DNA of 64,000 bases from Owenia fusiformis (GCA_903813345.2 CAIIXF020000003.1:12662931-12726930); one strand, 5' to 3'. Positions 25,348-37,500 are shown, counted from the stretch's first letter. Notes: generated from the sequence alone by a model not told the origin. Numbers and translations: made by a program.

Positions 25348-25809
25348 GTATAAAAAAAAAACTCCTACCTCATACCCACCTACCGCATGATACAGTCATT
25401 GAAGGGTTCAATTTTAAAGATTATTAAATCTCAAAATACCTCAAACTATTAACATTTCTACAATTCCGGCTTTATTCTATGACTAGACAGATGACAGATC
25501 CATAAACAGAGGCATACGGATGCATTTTAATGTGTAATGACCCGTGGGCGCCCCAGGGGAATAAATAACTAACGTAACGACCGCGAGCATAAAAAATGAA
25601 AGAAAGTGTGGTAAATTCGATGCCCCGAGTGGGAATCGAACCCAGCTGGGATGTAGTAGCAACTTGCTATCAAGGGTCGTTACAAATGCATCTATAATTC
25701 ATCATAAACTAAGATTTAATATATCTTTAAAATTGAACCCTTCAAAGACTGTATCCTGTCCCACGTACGTGGGTAGGTGGGTATGAGGTAGGATGTTTTT
25801 TTATACAAA
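25348..25809. mobile_element. Foldback element with a tRNA-like sequence in its loop
   Basis: The left arm (TATAAAAAAAAAACTCCTAC, then CTCATACCCACCTACC, TTGAAGGGTTCAATTTTAAA, GATGCATTTTAATG and TAATGACCC) is repeated inverted on the right (GGGTCGTTACA from about 25674 to 25809). The right arm is shorter by about 70 bp. The loop holds a tRNA-like box pair. No target duplication is evident. Confidence 0.65.
25600..25690 (-). repeat. tRNA-like SINE head (A and B box)
   Basis: On the minus strand GGTTCGATTCC (25632-25642) is a perfect RNA polymerase III B box, and GATAGCAAGTTG (25661-25672) resembles an A box about 20 bases upstream. A convincing anticodon arm and full acceptor pairing are missing, so this is a tRNA-derived SINE remnant and not a working tRNA gene. 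Confidence 0.55.
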
Positions 25810-25922
25810 CTCATTTTTAAATGGGTTACCTCAACTTGGAATCATGAGGCATAATACCAGTAAATAAGCTCTAAAAAGTATTCAATAAGACCGTAAATGC
25901 CCAAAAACGCAATTCTTTACTC

Positions 25923-27720
25923 ATTTCTTTCTTTTTCTAGATATGATAAAAAATTGCTAGTGTTCCTTGGAGACAAAGGTAGCCCGAATCATAATTGTGC
26001 CCGTTTGCAATTGTGTTACATTTTGACCTGTAGTCAATCAAAAATCTGATAACACTCGAGACTTCTCACTATCGATTACTGATATAGAGGGCGTGGTACC
26101 TGAAAAGGTGCAGCTCCGAAATCGTGTTAAGGAATACAAATGTAGTTCACTAAGTGTGAAACTTATATTCACTTGGGTTATCATTATATCCACCACATAG
26201 TTAATTATTTAAAACTAGCCACTATTTTGAACCTTAATAGCTTATTAATTGGCTATTTTTATTAGGAATTAAGCTCGTCGTTCTCTCTCCATAAGTGACA
26301 ACTATCAATTTGTTTAATCCAATATGTAAATTGCATCATGGAATAACAATATTATACCATAGATAACGACCTGTTTTGATTGTAAATTACTGTATAAATG
26401 TCAAAATAACATTTTGCTTTTATCTCGCTAATGTATAGCTCATCTCATGTAAAAAAAACTATACCCTATACTCTTCATTTATAGCATCTGATTTAAGAGT
26501 AAGTAAATACATTTTACAAACGGTTGCACGATGGTGGAACAATTTACAGGGAAAGAGATCTACGGGATGAGGTTTTTAGAATCGACATAACAAGATAATG
26601 AAAGAGCAAGGCAAAGTAATGATCTTTATTTCGCTTCATGTATACATTCCTGGGATGGTCCTGGAAATCAAGAGCAGGGGCCGCAAAAAATGTTGACCCC
26701 AATTTTGAAACCTAAAAAATAAGGCCCATATTTAGAACATAATGCAGAGTATAGTATTTATTTTCTTTGAGATTCGAACGGAGAATTTCAACTTTTATAG
26801 GTAAGAGTGCAAAATCATCACTTTATGAATAAAAGTTAATAATTCTGGTTTTATCAGCTTGAATCTGGAATTAGAATTGAAGTAGCTAGTTATGACATTT
26901 TCAAATGAAAGAGTCAGCTTTAGTATTGTTTAAAATAGATTAAAACAATCAATTCCATAAAAAGAGAGACTAGATTGTTTAGGTAAGACTGGTCTCTTAT
27001 TTCTTGTCCATTTTTGCTTCTTGTGGTTTCTGTGCATTTGCCCTGGTGGCGAGACTTTTAACAGGTTTGCCTGTATTTATGATTGTTTTTGTATGCAAAG
27101 AAGCATGTAACAGGTCCAAGCTTATTAACTAGATGTGCACTTGATGTTGAGTGGATTGTAAATTAAACACGAGTGTCCCAAATGGATCAAAGCAATTAAG
27201 TCCAATGGAATGTTCTCTTTCCGTATTCTACATGTTTCTTTCTCATGACAGGATATTAGCGATTTTAGCTTCTGAAATGTAACAAAAACGCCTACGGGGA
27301 CTCATTTATAAAGGTATCTCATAACACGTAGAAATAAACATGGTCAATCATCATCAAGAACGCCATTATCACTCAGAGGCGCCGAAGGGCGTAATAGTCA
27401 AACTTAGGTTGATAAGGTTCGATAAAATCGTGGACTTCTCCCCTATGAATAGAGGTTCGTGATTAAATGGCTGGACATTTCCGATACTTTTGGCGAACCA
27501 AAGAAACGTATATGTCGGCATACTTTTGGCAGGAATGTGTGCAAATAGTGTTTTAAAGATATCAATACGTAGGTATGCGTAATGTCATCATAGGGAGTTT
27601 AAGCTTGCATCGAAACGCCAACCTATACGTATGACCAATCGCCCATACAAATGCATCGCTTAACTATTTTCCGTTAGATATGAATGGAATATAGTGCCTA
27701 TGAAATACTAATCATATATA
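25923..27720. other. AT-rich sequence, no supported gene
   Basis: No conserved frame seen. Near 26690-26735 there is a short fragment related to the hAT-like MITE at 5923-6257. Confidence 0.35.
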
Positions 27721-28060
27721 AATGAGTCGCTCATAAAATAGTAGGTTAATCCGGTAGCCGACAGTCGAAAGTTGCATTCCCAAATAAAAGCCTGGATTCC
27801 ACTTAATTATATTCTTCAATTTCATATTTTCAAGTTGGCTGTCCTGTCCAGGGCCCTCCCTGCTTTTTGACAAATTGACGTTTTGTAGGGCTGGAAAGAA
27901 CGGTTGAGAACTATAGTTTCGTGTGATAGGGGGGTAACCATACGTTCTCACTATGTTCTCAAAAACGGGCTTCGATTTTGTACGGACGGATTGGATGTAC
28001 TTAGAACCGTTTGGGGTATATTTTCAAGGTCTGAACGTTGAGAACTAGTTTGGTTTGATG
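27721..28060. repeat. Fragments shared with the 62-63 kb array family
   Basis: CATAAAATAGTAGGTTAAT plus GGTAGCCGACA (27732-27763) recurs at 63043-63072. TACTTAGAACCGTTTGGGGT (about 27998) is the reverse complement of text at about 62106-62125. The segment therefore belongs to the same repeat family as the array at 62225-62950. Two minus-strand frames here are not supported. Confidence 0.6.
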
Positions 28061-29485
28061 AGAACGATAATTAGGCTTTTCCGAAATTTTGGCCTTACTT
28101 TTAAACCTAATATTAGACATGATAAATGTCAAATAGCACAACTCCCACTTTATATCAATAATTAGGTACCTATCGGAGATTAACGATACAACTAAATTAA
28201 ATGTTTTCATCTCACGCATGGACAATTTCCCCAAAGATTTATTTATCAATACGATTTTCAAAGTAATCTAAATATACTTGATCTTAAAACAAGCCAGACA
28301 CACAATTTAAGATTAACTGGCAAGAGACATCAAGACTCGGATGGGAATTATTTGAATACAGGTACAACTCTACAAATCATTGAAAATGAACAACTCTTAT
28401 GTTAAAGCAAGCTTTAAAGAAACAAGTAATACGTCTCGATGATTTGTATTCTGTACAAAGCTACTTTGTAGCAGATGCTCCCATAGACGCATATTTATAA
28501 TTAATCATATTCTACAAGTATTTCATTGTATTGAACATCGGCTCAGCAGTTAAGGCATGACATATTTTGATGACACGTTGCAAATCATTCTAGGTATTTC
28601 TCGGCAATAGTACTTGTTAAAAACAAATTTCCCAGAATATTTATGACATAGTTTGTGAGAAGCAATACACCCCTTGGGAAATACCAGATGTACATGTATT
28701 AAATTAATCCTTTGCTTATTTCTGACAGGGAATACTTGAAGGAAAATGTTCTTGTTTGACAGTAGCCCACTGGACTTCAGCTAGCTACAAGCAATACGTT
28801 TCCTTCAAGTTCTCATGATCATTTAATGACTTTGGTCAATTTTGCTGGAGCATGCCATCTGATTTACGTCAACAGACTAAAATAGCACATCGTGATATGC
28901 CGCAGCCTTCTTTTAATTCCTTTCTAGAATACTGCAAGTTGGTGAGTATCTGAGATTATGGGATGGAATGGAAATTTAGAGAATCCCAAAAAATCTGTGA
29001 TTATGCGGGTCCAACTACCCGTCCCGGTATACTGTATTTTGGAATAGGGGGATAATCCCAGGGTTCAAAGAAGACATATGTCTATCATGTAAATTTGTAT
29101 TGAGAAGACATATCGTCATTATTGGTCAAATCGATACACAAACAATGGCGGTTTCAAAATTTTCGAAACACGCTTCGAATAATATTATGTTAATTTCTGG
29201 CGTGTTGATTAATATCATAGATTGTTATTTTGGATCAAGATAAAGAATGATGTAATGAATATGCCAGCACTTTTTGCTTCCCATCTATTCAAACAGCATT
29301 TTAATTTCAAACACTATCGTCTCACAAGACAAATACGACATAACATATTATTCCATGTAGATTTAAATCAAACATGTCATGTATTATTATAAATTGTATG
29401 TCTTCATGCTCAACTCATATAAATTGTACACCTTATGGTTTTTCCAATCTTTGATAATGCACTGATACACCCCCTATGTTATCTT
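28061..29485. other. AT-rich sequence, no supported gene
   Basis: No recognisable domain, repeat or RNA gene noticed; only short frames. Confidence 0.3.
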
Positions 29486-29548
29486 GCTGGTCTGAAATGG
29501 GATATATAAACTCTGGAGTTCCCCAGGGATCCATTCTTGGACCTCTTA
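29486..29548 (+). mobile_element. LINE reverse transcriptase fragment (GVPQGSILGPL box)
   Basis: Translation of 29500-29548 gives INSGVPQGSILGPL, the conserved box preceding the FADD motif in non-LTR reverse transcriptases. The homology ends abruptly at 29548, and the next 170 bp are unrelated. Confidence 0.8.
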
Positions 29549-29720
29549 TAATGACCAGATTCAGAGAGTCCATAGCCACAAACACCTGGGAATCATACTC
29601 GATGAGCATCTTAAAATACATTATCCCTGCCTCTTCATCAGTAAAATTCAAAAATTCACCTGCAATATCCCCTATTAAAATATGGATATCCATTCCAGAA
29701 AAAATCAAAAAGAAAGAAAC

Positions 29721-30080
29721 TAACACCCCAGTCACATTTGTCGTACGGAGGGCGTGCGTCGACCGCAGATCAATTAAATCAGTGTATTTCTGCGGCGAGC
29801 TCAACAAGATTGAATCATTATTTGTCAATGTTGCACGATCACTTTTCATTTGATATTACATCCTAGCACTATGAATAACATTTATGAATTGTCCTGATGT
29901 AAATAAAATGAAAAAAGTATTATTTATCAACAGAAATTTAAAATTCACCGTGCGGCTGCCGTGGGAAATGTGACTGCAAAAGTATGAGAGCGCAGAAATT
30001 CTACGGCGAGCGTAGAAAGGCTATTGGCCGCAGAAATGATAGACCGCACGGTGGCCGTGGGAAATGTGACTGGGGTGTTA
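29721..30080. mobile_element. TA-flanked MITE, copy A (ACACCCCAGTCACATTT family)
   Basis: The element (29723-30078) has inverted ends ACACCCCAGTCACATTTG and AAATGTGACTGGGGTGT with TA on both sides. The interior contains CGGCGAGCGTAG, CGCACGGTGGCCGTGGG and CACCGTGCGGCTGCCGTGGG motifs. A second copy in opposite orientation is at 55014-55509. Opposing frames 29433-29849 and 29476-29853 run across it and are not supported as genes. Confidence 0.85.
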
Positions 30081-30089
30081 GTCGCAGTT

Positions 30090-31200
30090 CAAAAGATTAT
30101 GTAATCAATCCTTCGAAAATTCAAAATTAATCTCTGTTTTGACAACTCATCTGAATATTAAGAGATCTTTGAAAATAAAACTTAATCGAATGAGATGTGA
30201 TCTTTCTTTGCGCTCTGATTTCTTTCGGCACAATTTTGAAAACTTTAGAGATCCAAGTTGCCCATGCGGGTTTCGAAACCAAACAAATGTACACTATTTA
30301 CTTGATTGGCCTCAAACACATCATGCCCGACAAACTTTTCTCCAAAGTCTCTCTCAACACGCTGATTTTGATCAAAAACTTTTCTCCAGCAAATGTACAG
30401 GGTGGGCCAAAAAAACGCCACTTTTTTCAAAACGCTATAACTTTTTTAATTTTTGATACAAAATCATTATTTGCATACCAAATGAAACTTGAGGTTGTTA
30501 TCTAGCCATGGATCACGAATTATACACTTTTACTTGGATAAAATATGTCACCAGCGTCTCACTTAAACATGTGGTGTGCCATGAGAAATAAGCATAATTT
30601 GCAAAATGTTCCTGAACTGATATGGCCTGATGATCGCCAAGCTAATAGTCCTGATGCGAACCCCAGTGAGTATAGGGTATGGGAAGGTCTCCAGGAGATT
30701 GTATGAATGCACCCAATTTAGAAAATTGCTCAACTAAAGCTGACAATTAAGACAGGTTGAAAAAAACTTAGCTAACATTTCATTGATACTGCTATATCAG
30801 CGAGGCTACTAAAACTAAAATATATCATCAAATAGGGTGGCGGACCAATTGAGCTCCTCTTTTAAATCAGATATAATCCAAGTTGAAGGACTTGTTATAT
30901 TATATTATTACTAAGAACCCCTGGCACTATATAACTGCAAAATTTGGGGTATGTAGGTTGGAAAATAAAAAAGTTGTAGTGTCTTGAAAAAAAGTGGCGT
31001 TTTTTTGGCCCACCCTGTAAATATGACAAGATAGATATGATTATCTTTGGTGATAAAATCCTTCTCCAAAGATTAATTCCACACTCAATATCCACAATTA
31101 TCATCTGAATTTATTAACAAAATATTGTAACAACAGCTACCTTGCCTTTTCAAACCAACATCTGTCATCTCATTTCATCTTCATTATATCTAAACAATAC
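30090..31200 (+). mobile_element. LINE C-terminal region, split by a mariner
   Basis: 30139-30390 encodes SLRSDFFRHNF, then a C-rich block CPCGFRNQTNVHYLL followed by R-x6-SL. This is the typical zinc-knuckle-like tail of Jockey/CR1-type LINEs. After the mariner (30398-31017) similar text resumes (FGDKILLQRLIPHS, about 31047), and the 3' end runs into ATTATTATTATTG near 31220. Together with the 29486-29548 fragment it may be one interrupted LINE copy. Confidence 0.8.
30396..31019 (+). mobile_element. Short Tc1/mariner with transposase remnant
   Basis: The element (30398-31017) begins CAGGGTGGGCCAAAAAAACG, ends with its complement, and TA flanks both ends. 30620-30710 translates to ELIWPDDRQANSPDANPSEY followed by RVWEGLQEIV. 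This is the region around the last catalytic Asp (SPDLNP motif) of Tc1/mariner transposases. The rest of the transposase is deleted and the frame then hits stops. It is inserted in the LINE tail. Confidence 0.9.
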
Positions 31201-31236
31201 ATTATGTTATTGTAATTATTATTATTGTACAATATA

Positions 31237-31402
31237 CAATTGTTGACCTCTCCAGAGGTCAACTGGCAAAATTGTATACCGAGACTGTAAACCGAGAAAC
31301 TACTGTTGCCAGAGACCGAAGGTCGAGGTCAACAGTAGTTTCAAGGTTTACAGTCGAGGTATATGATTTTGACGGTTGACCGAATGGAGAGGTCTACAAT
31401 TG
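31237..31402. mobile_element. 166-bp hairpin MITE
   Basis: Arms of about 75 bp: CAATTGTTGACCTCTCCAGA and its inverted partner TGGAGAGGTCTACAATTG, continuing through GACTGTAAACC and GAAACTACTGTTG. The loop is near 31315-31330 (gagaccgaaggtcg). Confidence 0.85.
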
Positions 31403-31466
31403 TTTTGTTAGTCAGAAGAAACTAATAATACACATATAGACGACAGTCATCAATCATGGCTTCATT

Positions 31467-31673
31467 TCACAATCTTTTCTTCGAACCACGCCAGCAATAA
31501 TTTTTTAAGAAAATTTGAAGACAGTGGTAGCTAGACTCTCTGTTTTCGGCACATAACTTCGAACCCACTACGTTTGTATTTGTATTTTTGCTATACTCGT
31601 CGTCTAGCAAAGTCAAAATATCACTTTCATCAACGTTTACAAAATGTCCGTCTACACTTTTTTCTGTAAACAT
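31467..31673 (-). CDS. Possible 5' exon of a ZMYM2/QRICH1-like protein (weak)
   Basis: Starting from ATG at 31673 the minus strand reads MFTEKSVDGHFVNVDESDIL, then TLLDDEYSKNTN. A short acidic lead followed by (D/E)-x-D-I-x-x-L-L-x-x-x-x-S-K-N-T resembles, from memory, the N-terminal helix of ZMYM2/QRICH1/KIAA1958-type proteins abundant in invertebrate genomes. Similarity fades after residue about 45. A TGACGTCA element sits just upstream (31676-31683). No downstream exon was recognised. It could be a chance frame or a repeat-derived gene fragment. Confidence 0.25.
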   Translation of the reverse strand: MFTEKSVDGHFVNVDESDILTLLDDEYSKNTNTNVVGSKLCAENRESSYHCLQIFLKNYCWRGSKKRL

Positions 31674-31751
31674 TTTGACGTCATATTCCCAATAATTCAC
31701 AAGTGTATTACAGTAACATACGCGGTCAATAATATGATATCCCATGATGCA

Positions 31752-33773
31752 CAGGTGCAGAGCTGTCAAGTGTCCCGCGAATGGCGGGATTATCCCGCGA
31801 ATTTGATCAAAATTAGGCTAATTCGCGTGTCCCGCATTGTCCCGCGAAGTCCCGCAAATGTGGCTTTGACCTCCGCGAATTTCCGAAATTGTTGCAATCC
31901 CCTATATTTTGATTATCTTATCTTATATAAGAAGCTAAGTTTTTGCACTTTTGAGGAGTAAAGTTTACCTAATTTTAAGTACCCAGCATGCTGTTGTTTG
32001 GTATCAAAATAAAGGGGAAGGGTTCAACTTTCATTTTAATTACGAAAATAGGGATGTAGGTCACAAATAGTTCCAACGTTGGCCTTTTTACTACCCGTGT
32101 GGCCTTCATCTCAGAACTGAGCAAATGTTAGCAAACGCGAGTTACAATAAATGTACGCTGATATCTAGAAAGGGTTTGTATAAAAAACCGGGTACCGGGT
32201 AGTAAATCCTCCATGCTGGGTTCAAACTTGGTACCCGGTACCCGGTCAAAAAAAACGGGTACCCAAAAAAAACGAAAAATACGAATAGATTATGAGAAAA
32301 CGTGTACGATTTGTTTTGAATTTGCAAAAATGTATGTAACATGATTCAAAATTGAGCTAGAAGCTTCAAATAAAAAGCATATTTTAAGGCACTTTTCTTC
32401 CTCTTTCGTTATGGCCATATTTTCATTGGTTATGGGGGGTGCGATCGCACCATCGCACCCTCTCCTGGCTACGCCTATGACATTGTAAGACATAACAATT
32501 TACAATTCAGTGGACATTTTGTCATAAATTGGGATAACTTAAATTATGATTAATAATCAAAATCTTACACGTTGCATCATGCAAATTAACACACGTCACC
32601 TCTCTGCTAAAGCAACGATAGCTATTTACAGATTTAAATCATAATCAAAACAATTCACGTACCAACATACGGACTATTGAAAATAGAGTAAGATTGATTT
32701 GTCTTGTTTTTCAAATCGTCTTACAATGTCATTGGCGTAGCCAGGAGGGGGTGCGATCGCACCCCCCCCCCCTTCATTACCAATGGAAATATGACCAAGA
32801 TGATAGAGGAAGAAAAGAGCCTTAAAATGCTTTTTATTTGAAGCTTCTAGCTCAATTTTGAAGGAAGTTACATACATTTTTGTAAATTCAAAACAAATCT
32901 TACACGTTTTCTAATGATCTAATTATGTTGTGTATTCGTATATTTCGTTTTTTCGACCGGGTACCAAGTTTGAACCCAGCATGGAGGATTTACTACCCGG
33001 TACGCGGTTTTTTATACAAACCCTATCTAGAAAATTAACCTCATTCCCTATAATTTGATGTAGATTAATCGAACCCCTATATCATGGGCTTTCAATTGAA
33101 AGCCCGTGCCTACAGTATATGAATAGGTACATTTTAATATATAACATTATGGGGGTAAGCGTTTCATAGTTGGTCACGACGCCAGAAGTGCAAAGTATTG
33201 TTCCGAATTTTTGAATTTCGTGTTAGATTACGGTAATCACACCTGAAGCATGGTTTTTGTTTTTGATAAATTACAATAAAGTTTAATAATATTCCTATGC
33301 GTATTTTGTGAAATTGTGTTGACGTTTATTTAAGTTACAATGTAACGGTGCATTATATTTGATTAATCAGTATCTGAAAGTTTGATTTAAGTACTTCTAC
33401 ACGCTTTTACATTAGTCCCAATCACGCAAATCCCTTGAATGTCCCGGGACATCCTGCAAATTTAGGTGGATGTCCCGCGAAATCCCGCAAATTTAGGGCA
33501 CTTTGTCTAAAAAATCTGTCCCTCTATGAAGTTTTTGGTGGTACACCTGTTAACTGTCCCGCAATTAGGGTGTTTGTCCCTCGAATGGTCCCGCGAAATC
33601 CCGTGAATTTGATAAAAAAAATCTCCTATTAGCGCATCACGCAAATCCCTTAAATATCCCGCAAAATCCCGCGAATTTAGTAGATGTCCCGCACAATCCC
33701 GCGAATTTTGGGCACTGGGTCTAAAAAATCTGTCCCGCGAGAAAATCTTTAGGGGTTGACAGTACTGCAGGTG
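31752..33773. mobile_element. 2.0-kb hAT-like element with dense TCCCGCGAA subterminal motifs
   Basis: The element (31758-33767) begins CAGAGCTGTCAA and ends TTGACAGTACTG (inverted). CAGGTG lies directly outside both ends (31752-31757, 33768-33773), giving 6 matching flanking bases. The left about 110 bp and right about 310 bp are packed with TCCCGCGAA / CCCGCAAATTTAG motifs, as expected of subterminal transposase-binding repeats in hAT elements. No transposase is seen. A second element (32171-33024) is nested inside. Frames at 33435-33785 are by-products. Confidence 0.7.
32163..33032. mobile_element. 854-bp hAT-like foldback, perfect 8-bp duplication ATCTAGAA
   Basis: The element (32171-33024) starts AGGGTTTGTATAAAAAACCG and ends with its reverse complement, with ATCTAGAA on both sides. 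Arms of about 310 bp include GGTACCGGGTAGTAAATCC, AGCTAGAAGCTTCAAA, and GGTGCGATCGCACC next to CCTGGCTACGCCTATGAC. The centre is about 245 bp. The arm core is the same repeat as 5795-5912 and 43190-43402. Short frames inside are arm-derived. Confidence 0.9.
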
Positions 33774-34126
33774 AGGTACAGGCAAAAATGTTGACCGCTA
33801 ATTGACCAATCAGATGCGAGTGTATACATTGTATCTCCACAAGCCTGTGTAAACTAAGGCTTGTTTTTCCATGTTATTTGTACATATTGTATGAAAGATT
33901 GTACATGACCTACAGTATGTTTATGGAAATAAAATAACCTTGAAAAATACCCCCTATGGGTATATAGTGTGTAAATGTAACACTTGATAATAATTATATT
34001 ACATCGATTAAAACATTACAACGACGTGTTATTTTCGAAAAACTGTGAGAAGTAGCGCAAACGAAGGTGGTAGGCAAGAGACGCAATTTTATCTGTTAAT
34101 TTATCTGCTTCCCCTTCTTATTTTGG
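33774..34126. other. Sequence without a supported gene
   Basis: Nothing recognised beyond AT-rich unique sequence. Confidence 0.3.
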
Positions 34127-34552
34127 AACAAACTCCCGGAGGTTTCACTCTAAGTGATTTGGGTGGGTATGTGTAGCGCAGTCAATTTTTGCTTTGAGCA
34201 TAATCCATGGAAACCGTGACAAATCTGAGAGATGGAAAATTGTATTTTTGTCAAAATTCAGTCTTTCTACAAATATGGTAATAAAGTCATTAATCAGCTT
34301 CCGAAACCAGGGACAAATCCCTTGATAAGTGAATTTTTTAGTAAATTTAACAATATTTAGGAAAAAGTTGTCCCTGCAAACTCCAGGTGAATTCGGCATG
34401 GACATAATACACTTGCCTTTTATAATTCTGAGAGGAATAAAACATGGAACACTTGAGCGGAAATTGACATGGAAAAATCCTCAAAAAGGGGTCTTTGGCG
34501 CGGCATATAGGTAGTAAGAGGTATATTGGAGTGAAACCCCCGAGAACAAACT
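34127..34552. mobile_element. 410-bp MITE with 8-bp duplication AACAAACT
   Basis: The element (34135-34544) has ends CCCGGAGGTTTCACTC and GAGTGAAACCCCCGAG (inverted, imperfect). AACAAACT lies exactly outside each end. An 8-bp duplication fits hAT-type transposition. Inverted frames 34145-34405 and 34329-34514 are not genes. Confidence 0.85.
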
Positions 34553-37500
34553 ACAGCTACGTGGGTTTATAAAGTGAATTTATTCTTGATATCTGGTTGG
34601 CTCGTCTGGCTATGACGCGCTACATATGTTTACGTCTATTAAAGTTAAGGAACTTCAACGCAATACATTCATCATGAGAAATTATGGCCTTCTATTACAT
34701 TCTCTGATCTATAGATTCATATTTCTAGTTGAAGGCAGAAAGATGTGATGAGTATCAGAATGTAATACATTACCTCGGGGCGTATCAAAGTCCCGCAAAT
34801 CCGTTAATTTGAATTCTCACCCTATACTAGATGTTTCAATATCAAGGATTGTGAGTCTCACACTGCACCGTTTTTCTACAAACTTGTCCAATTAAAAGCA
34901 AACAAAGATGTCCTTCTCTAGGTGCATTGGTTTCTTGTTGAGTCCCTCGTCTTAGCGTCGTTTGGGTCCTCAGCTGTGAGATAACGTAAATTGTTATATT
35001 TTTCAACTATAGGTCTAGTCATCTCGTCAGTCGTTAACTAAGTATTTATGTAGGATTGTGTATCAGATAGACTAAACAATTGTTTTCCGGGGTGTAAATC
35101 TTGCTATATCTTGACAACAACTATGGAAATTATCTAATAACTACAGTATATATGGGCATGGGTTGATTGGAATCTTTTTTGGGGATTGGCGTGTCTAATT
35201 ATTTGATTCATTGTGGGCATTCGAGCGACTGGATTGATAACATTTTCTCATAACAGGTATTACTGCAATGATACATAAAGCTAGTTTCACTGGCAGAACT
35301 GAGAGAATGTGAACTGGATGTCAATATCATGATTAAAGATATTGTTCCATGAAAAAGCAATCATAGATACCGTGTGATAAGCTCTCCCGATGATATTAGA
35401 ACATCGTGGAGCCTCTCACCCTAAACCTGACAGGGGTCTAATAACGCACTAGATCAAATTCAAAATTCTCACAAATCAGAACTCAAAATCTGTCAGAACG
35501 GAATGAAAAATCAATGTTTCATAACATATGGTTTGTTTCACGATATGATTCGTTTTTACATGCAATTACATTCAAATCTCACCAAAGTGAGACTAGCGTG
35601 GACGATATACTTGAGCAAAGTAAGGCCTCCAAGTGCACTCCTTAATGAAAAAAGAATGATGCCATTTAAGCAACGGTTCAAATACACCATTGGAAAGCTG
35701 ACTTGGAAAGCTGAGAGTGTCAGCCTTAAGGATCTAGCCTGCTTGCGGATGTCTGCTTGTTGCAAAATTGAAATATTAACCCTTTCATCACCAAGGGGTA
35801 AAATTATGAAATTAATCGTAATCATTCAATCCATAATTCTTTTGTCAATTATTTTTTGTTTTCTTGTTAAATGTCAATAATAACAACATTAGTGCTCTGA
35901 GAAACACGTCGGTGTATAATAGGGATGTTTGACCTTGATGTTTATGTGAACATTGTGCTCGAAGTTACCACCCAAAAATGTGAGAAAATAATGCCAACTT
36001 TCTTTTTAACATCATTTTGTCTTTAATTCTTCATTTACAAACAAAAGGGAGTATGCACTTCAGTATATATAGATAATATATATTTGTCACTATGCATGAC
36101 CAATTGTGAGACTATGATTGTCTACATAATTCATATGAGGTTAAGAGGGGGTTGTATGTGAAAATGAATATTTTTTATAAATGCCTTTCTGACCTGTTAC
36201 ACCTAAAAAACTATTGGAACACTACATATTTCTAAATATACATATCTACATGTATGATAGAATTTTATACATGAACGTGACATTTAAAGATCCTTTATGA
36301 TAAAATGGGTGTTATAATAGAGGTCAAATGTCATTTTTTACTTTGATGAATTGCAGTATACCCTATAATATGTAATCGTACATTTATCTGAAGGTTTGAT
36401 CATACGATTTAAAAGGGAAACGTTTCAGAAATATAAATCCAATGAGACAATGGAGCGTAGGTGGTATCAGAGTCGAATTAACCCATTCGTCTCCAAAGGG
36501 TCATTTTTAAATAAAATTAAAATAAATTCCTTTTACCCAAACACTAAATAACAATAGAAAATATTACTTGTAACAATAAAGTATTTATTCCACTATATTT
36601 CTATTTAGGAGTTTTGTTTTCACCATGACCTTGACTTAAGACTTATAGGATATCCTATGATTTTGAGAAACATCATTTTTATCTACGAGGTGATATTGAT
36701 ATCTGCACGAGAGAGCAAAGCGAACGAGTCTTGAAGAACTGTTCTAATTTATATTGTCACCAAAAAAAGGAAATGTGTTATCATTAGCAACTATTAAGCA
36801 ATTTTTTACGGTTAAAAGGTGTCATTTACAAAAAGTACTGAAAAGACGGGGGGTAAGAGTGCTTCCCCGAGAAAATTCCTGTCACCTTGGTCTCCCATAT
36901 GCCACTTGAGTTACAAGGTTTTACTAAGTATTTGTCTGTCAGGGAGATAAGTTTTTAAAAGCAAAATGACATAGTCACTTACACCAATGGCAATTTATTT
37001 ATTTAGATATCATTCGCCAGGCAGTCAGACGCCTTTGAATAGTCCATTAGCACTGTCCATGTCACTAAGAGAGTTCTTGGATTGAATTTACTTGATTTAT
37101 AGTATATTCTCATGGGATAGGTCTGACTACAACGAAAAAGTCACTATTATGAATTCAACAGGGATGGAATGTCTTTATACATGTTTTTTATGAATTAATT
37201 GTACATCCACTGGCCAAAACCAGGTTACTTTTGATACGGTTCAGTTGATATTTTCACTAGGTATAGAAAAATAACATTGCAACTGGTCCATAATACCATT
37301 TAGACCAGCAGCTCTCGGATCATTAGGGCATACACTGTTTAGATTGCGAGCATTTGCTACATGATGATATGTCACTTCGGAAAGATGCACAGAACGAAAT
37401 GTCTGTATAGACGTATGATAAACGTACATACCGATTAACATTAAATGAAATCACAAAACAAAAAAGTTTAATAAACAATATATAAAATGTAAGAAAGCAC

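Larger units (their letters stand above)
25232..25922. repeat. About 110-bp direct repeats flanking a foldback element
   Basis: TTGGAATCATGAGGCATAAT occurs near 25254 and 25837 within two direct copies of about 110 bp that both end in CGCAATTCTTTA (to about 25338 and 25920). They bracket the inverted-repeat element 25348-25809. Confidence 0.75.

Noticed and set aside
25600-25690. Functional tRNA gene on the minus strand
   Set aside because: B box is perfect but the anticodon arm and acceptor pairing are missing.
29433-29853. Overlapping 125- and 138-codon frames on opposite strands
   Set aside because: They span a LINE fragment, unknown sequence and a MITE, so they cannot be one natural protein.
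35503-35880. 125-codon plus frame and its antisense partner
   Set aside because: No recognisable domain; the hydrophobic end (IIQSIILLSIIFCFL) is compatible with AT-rich chance.
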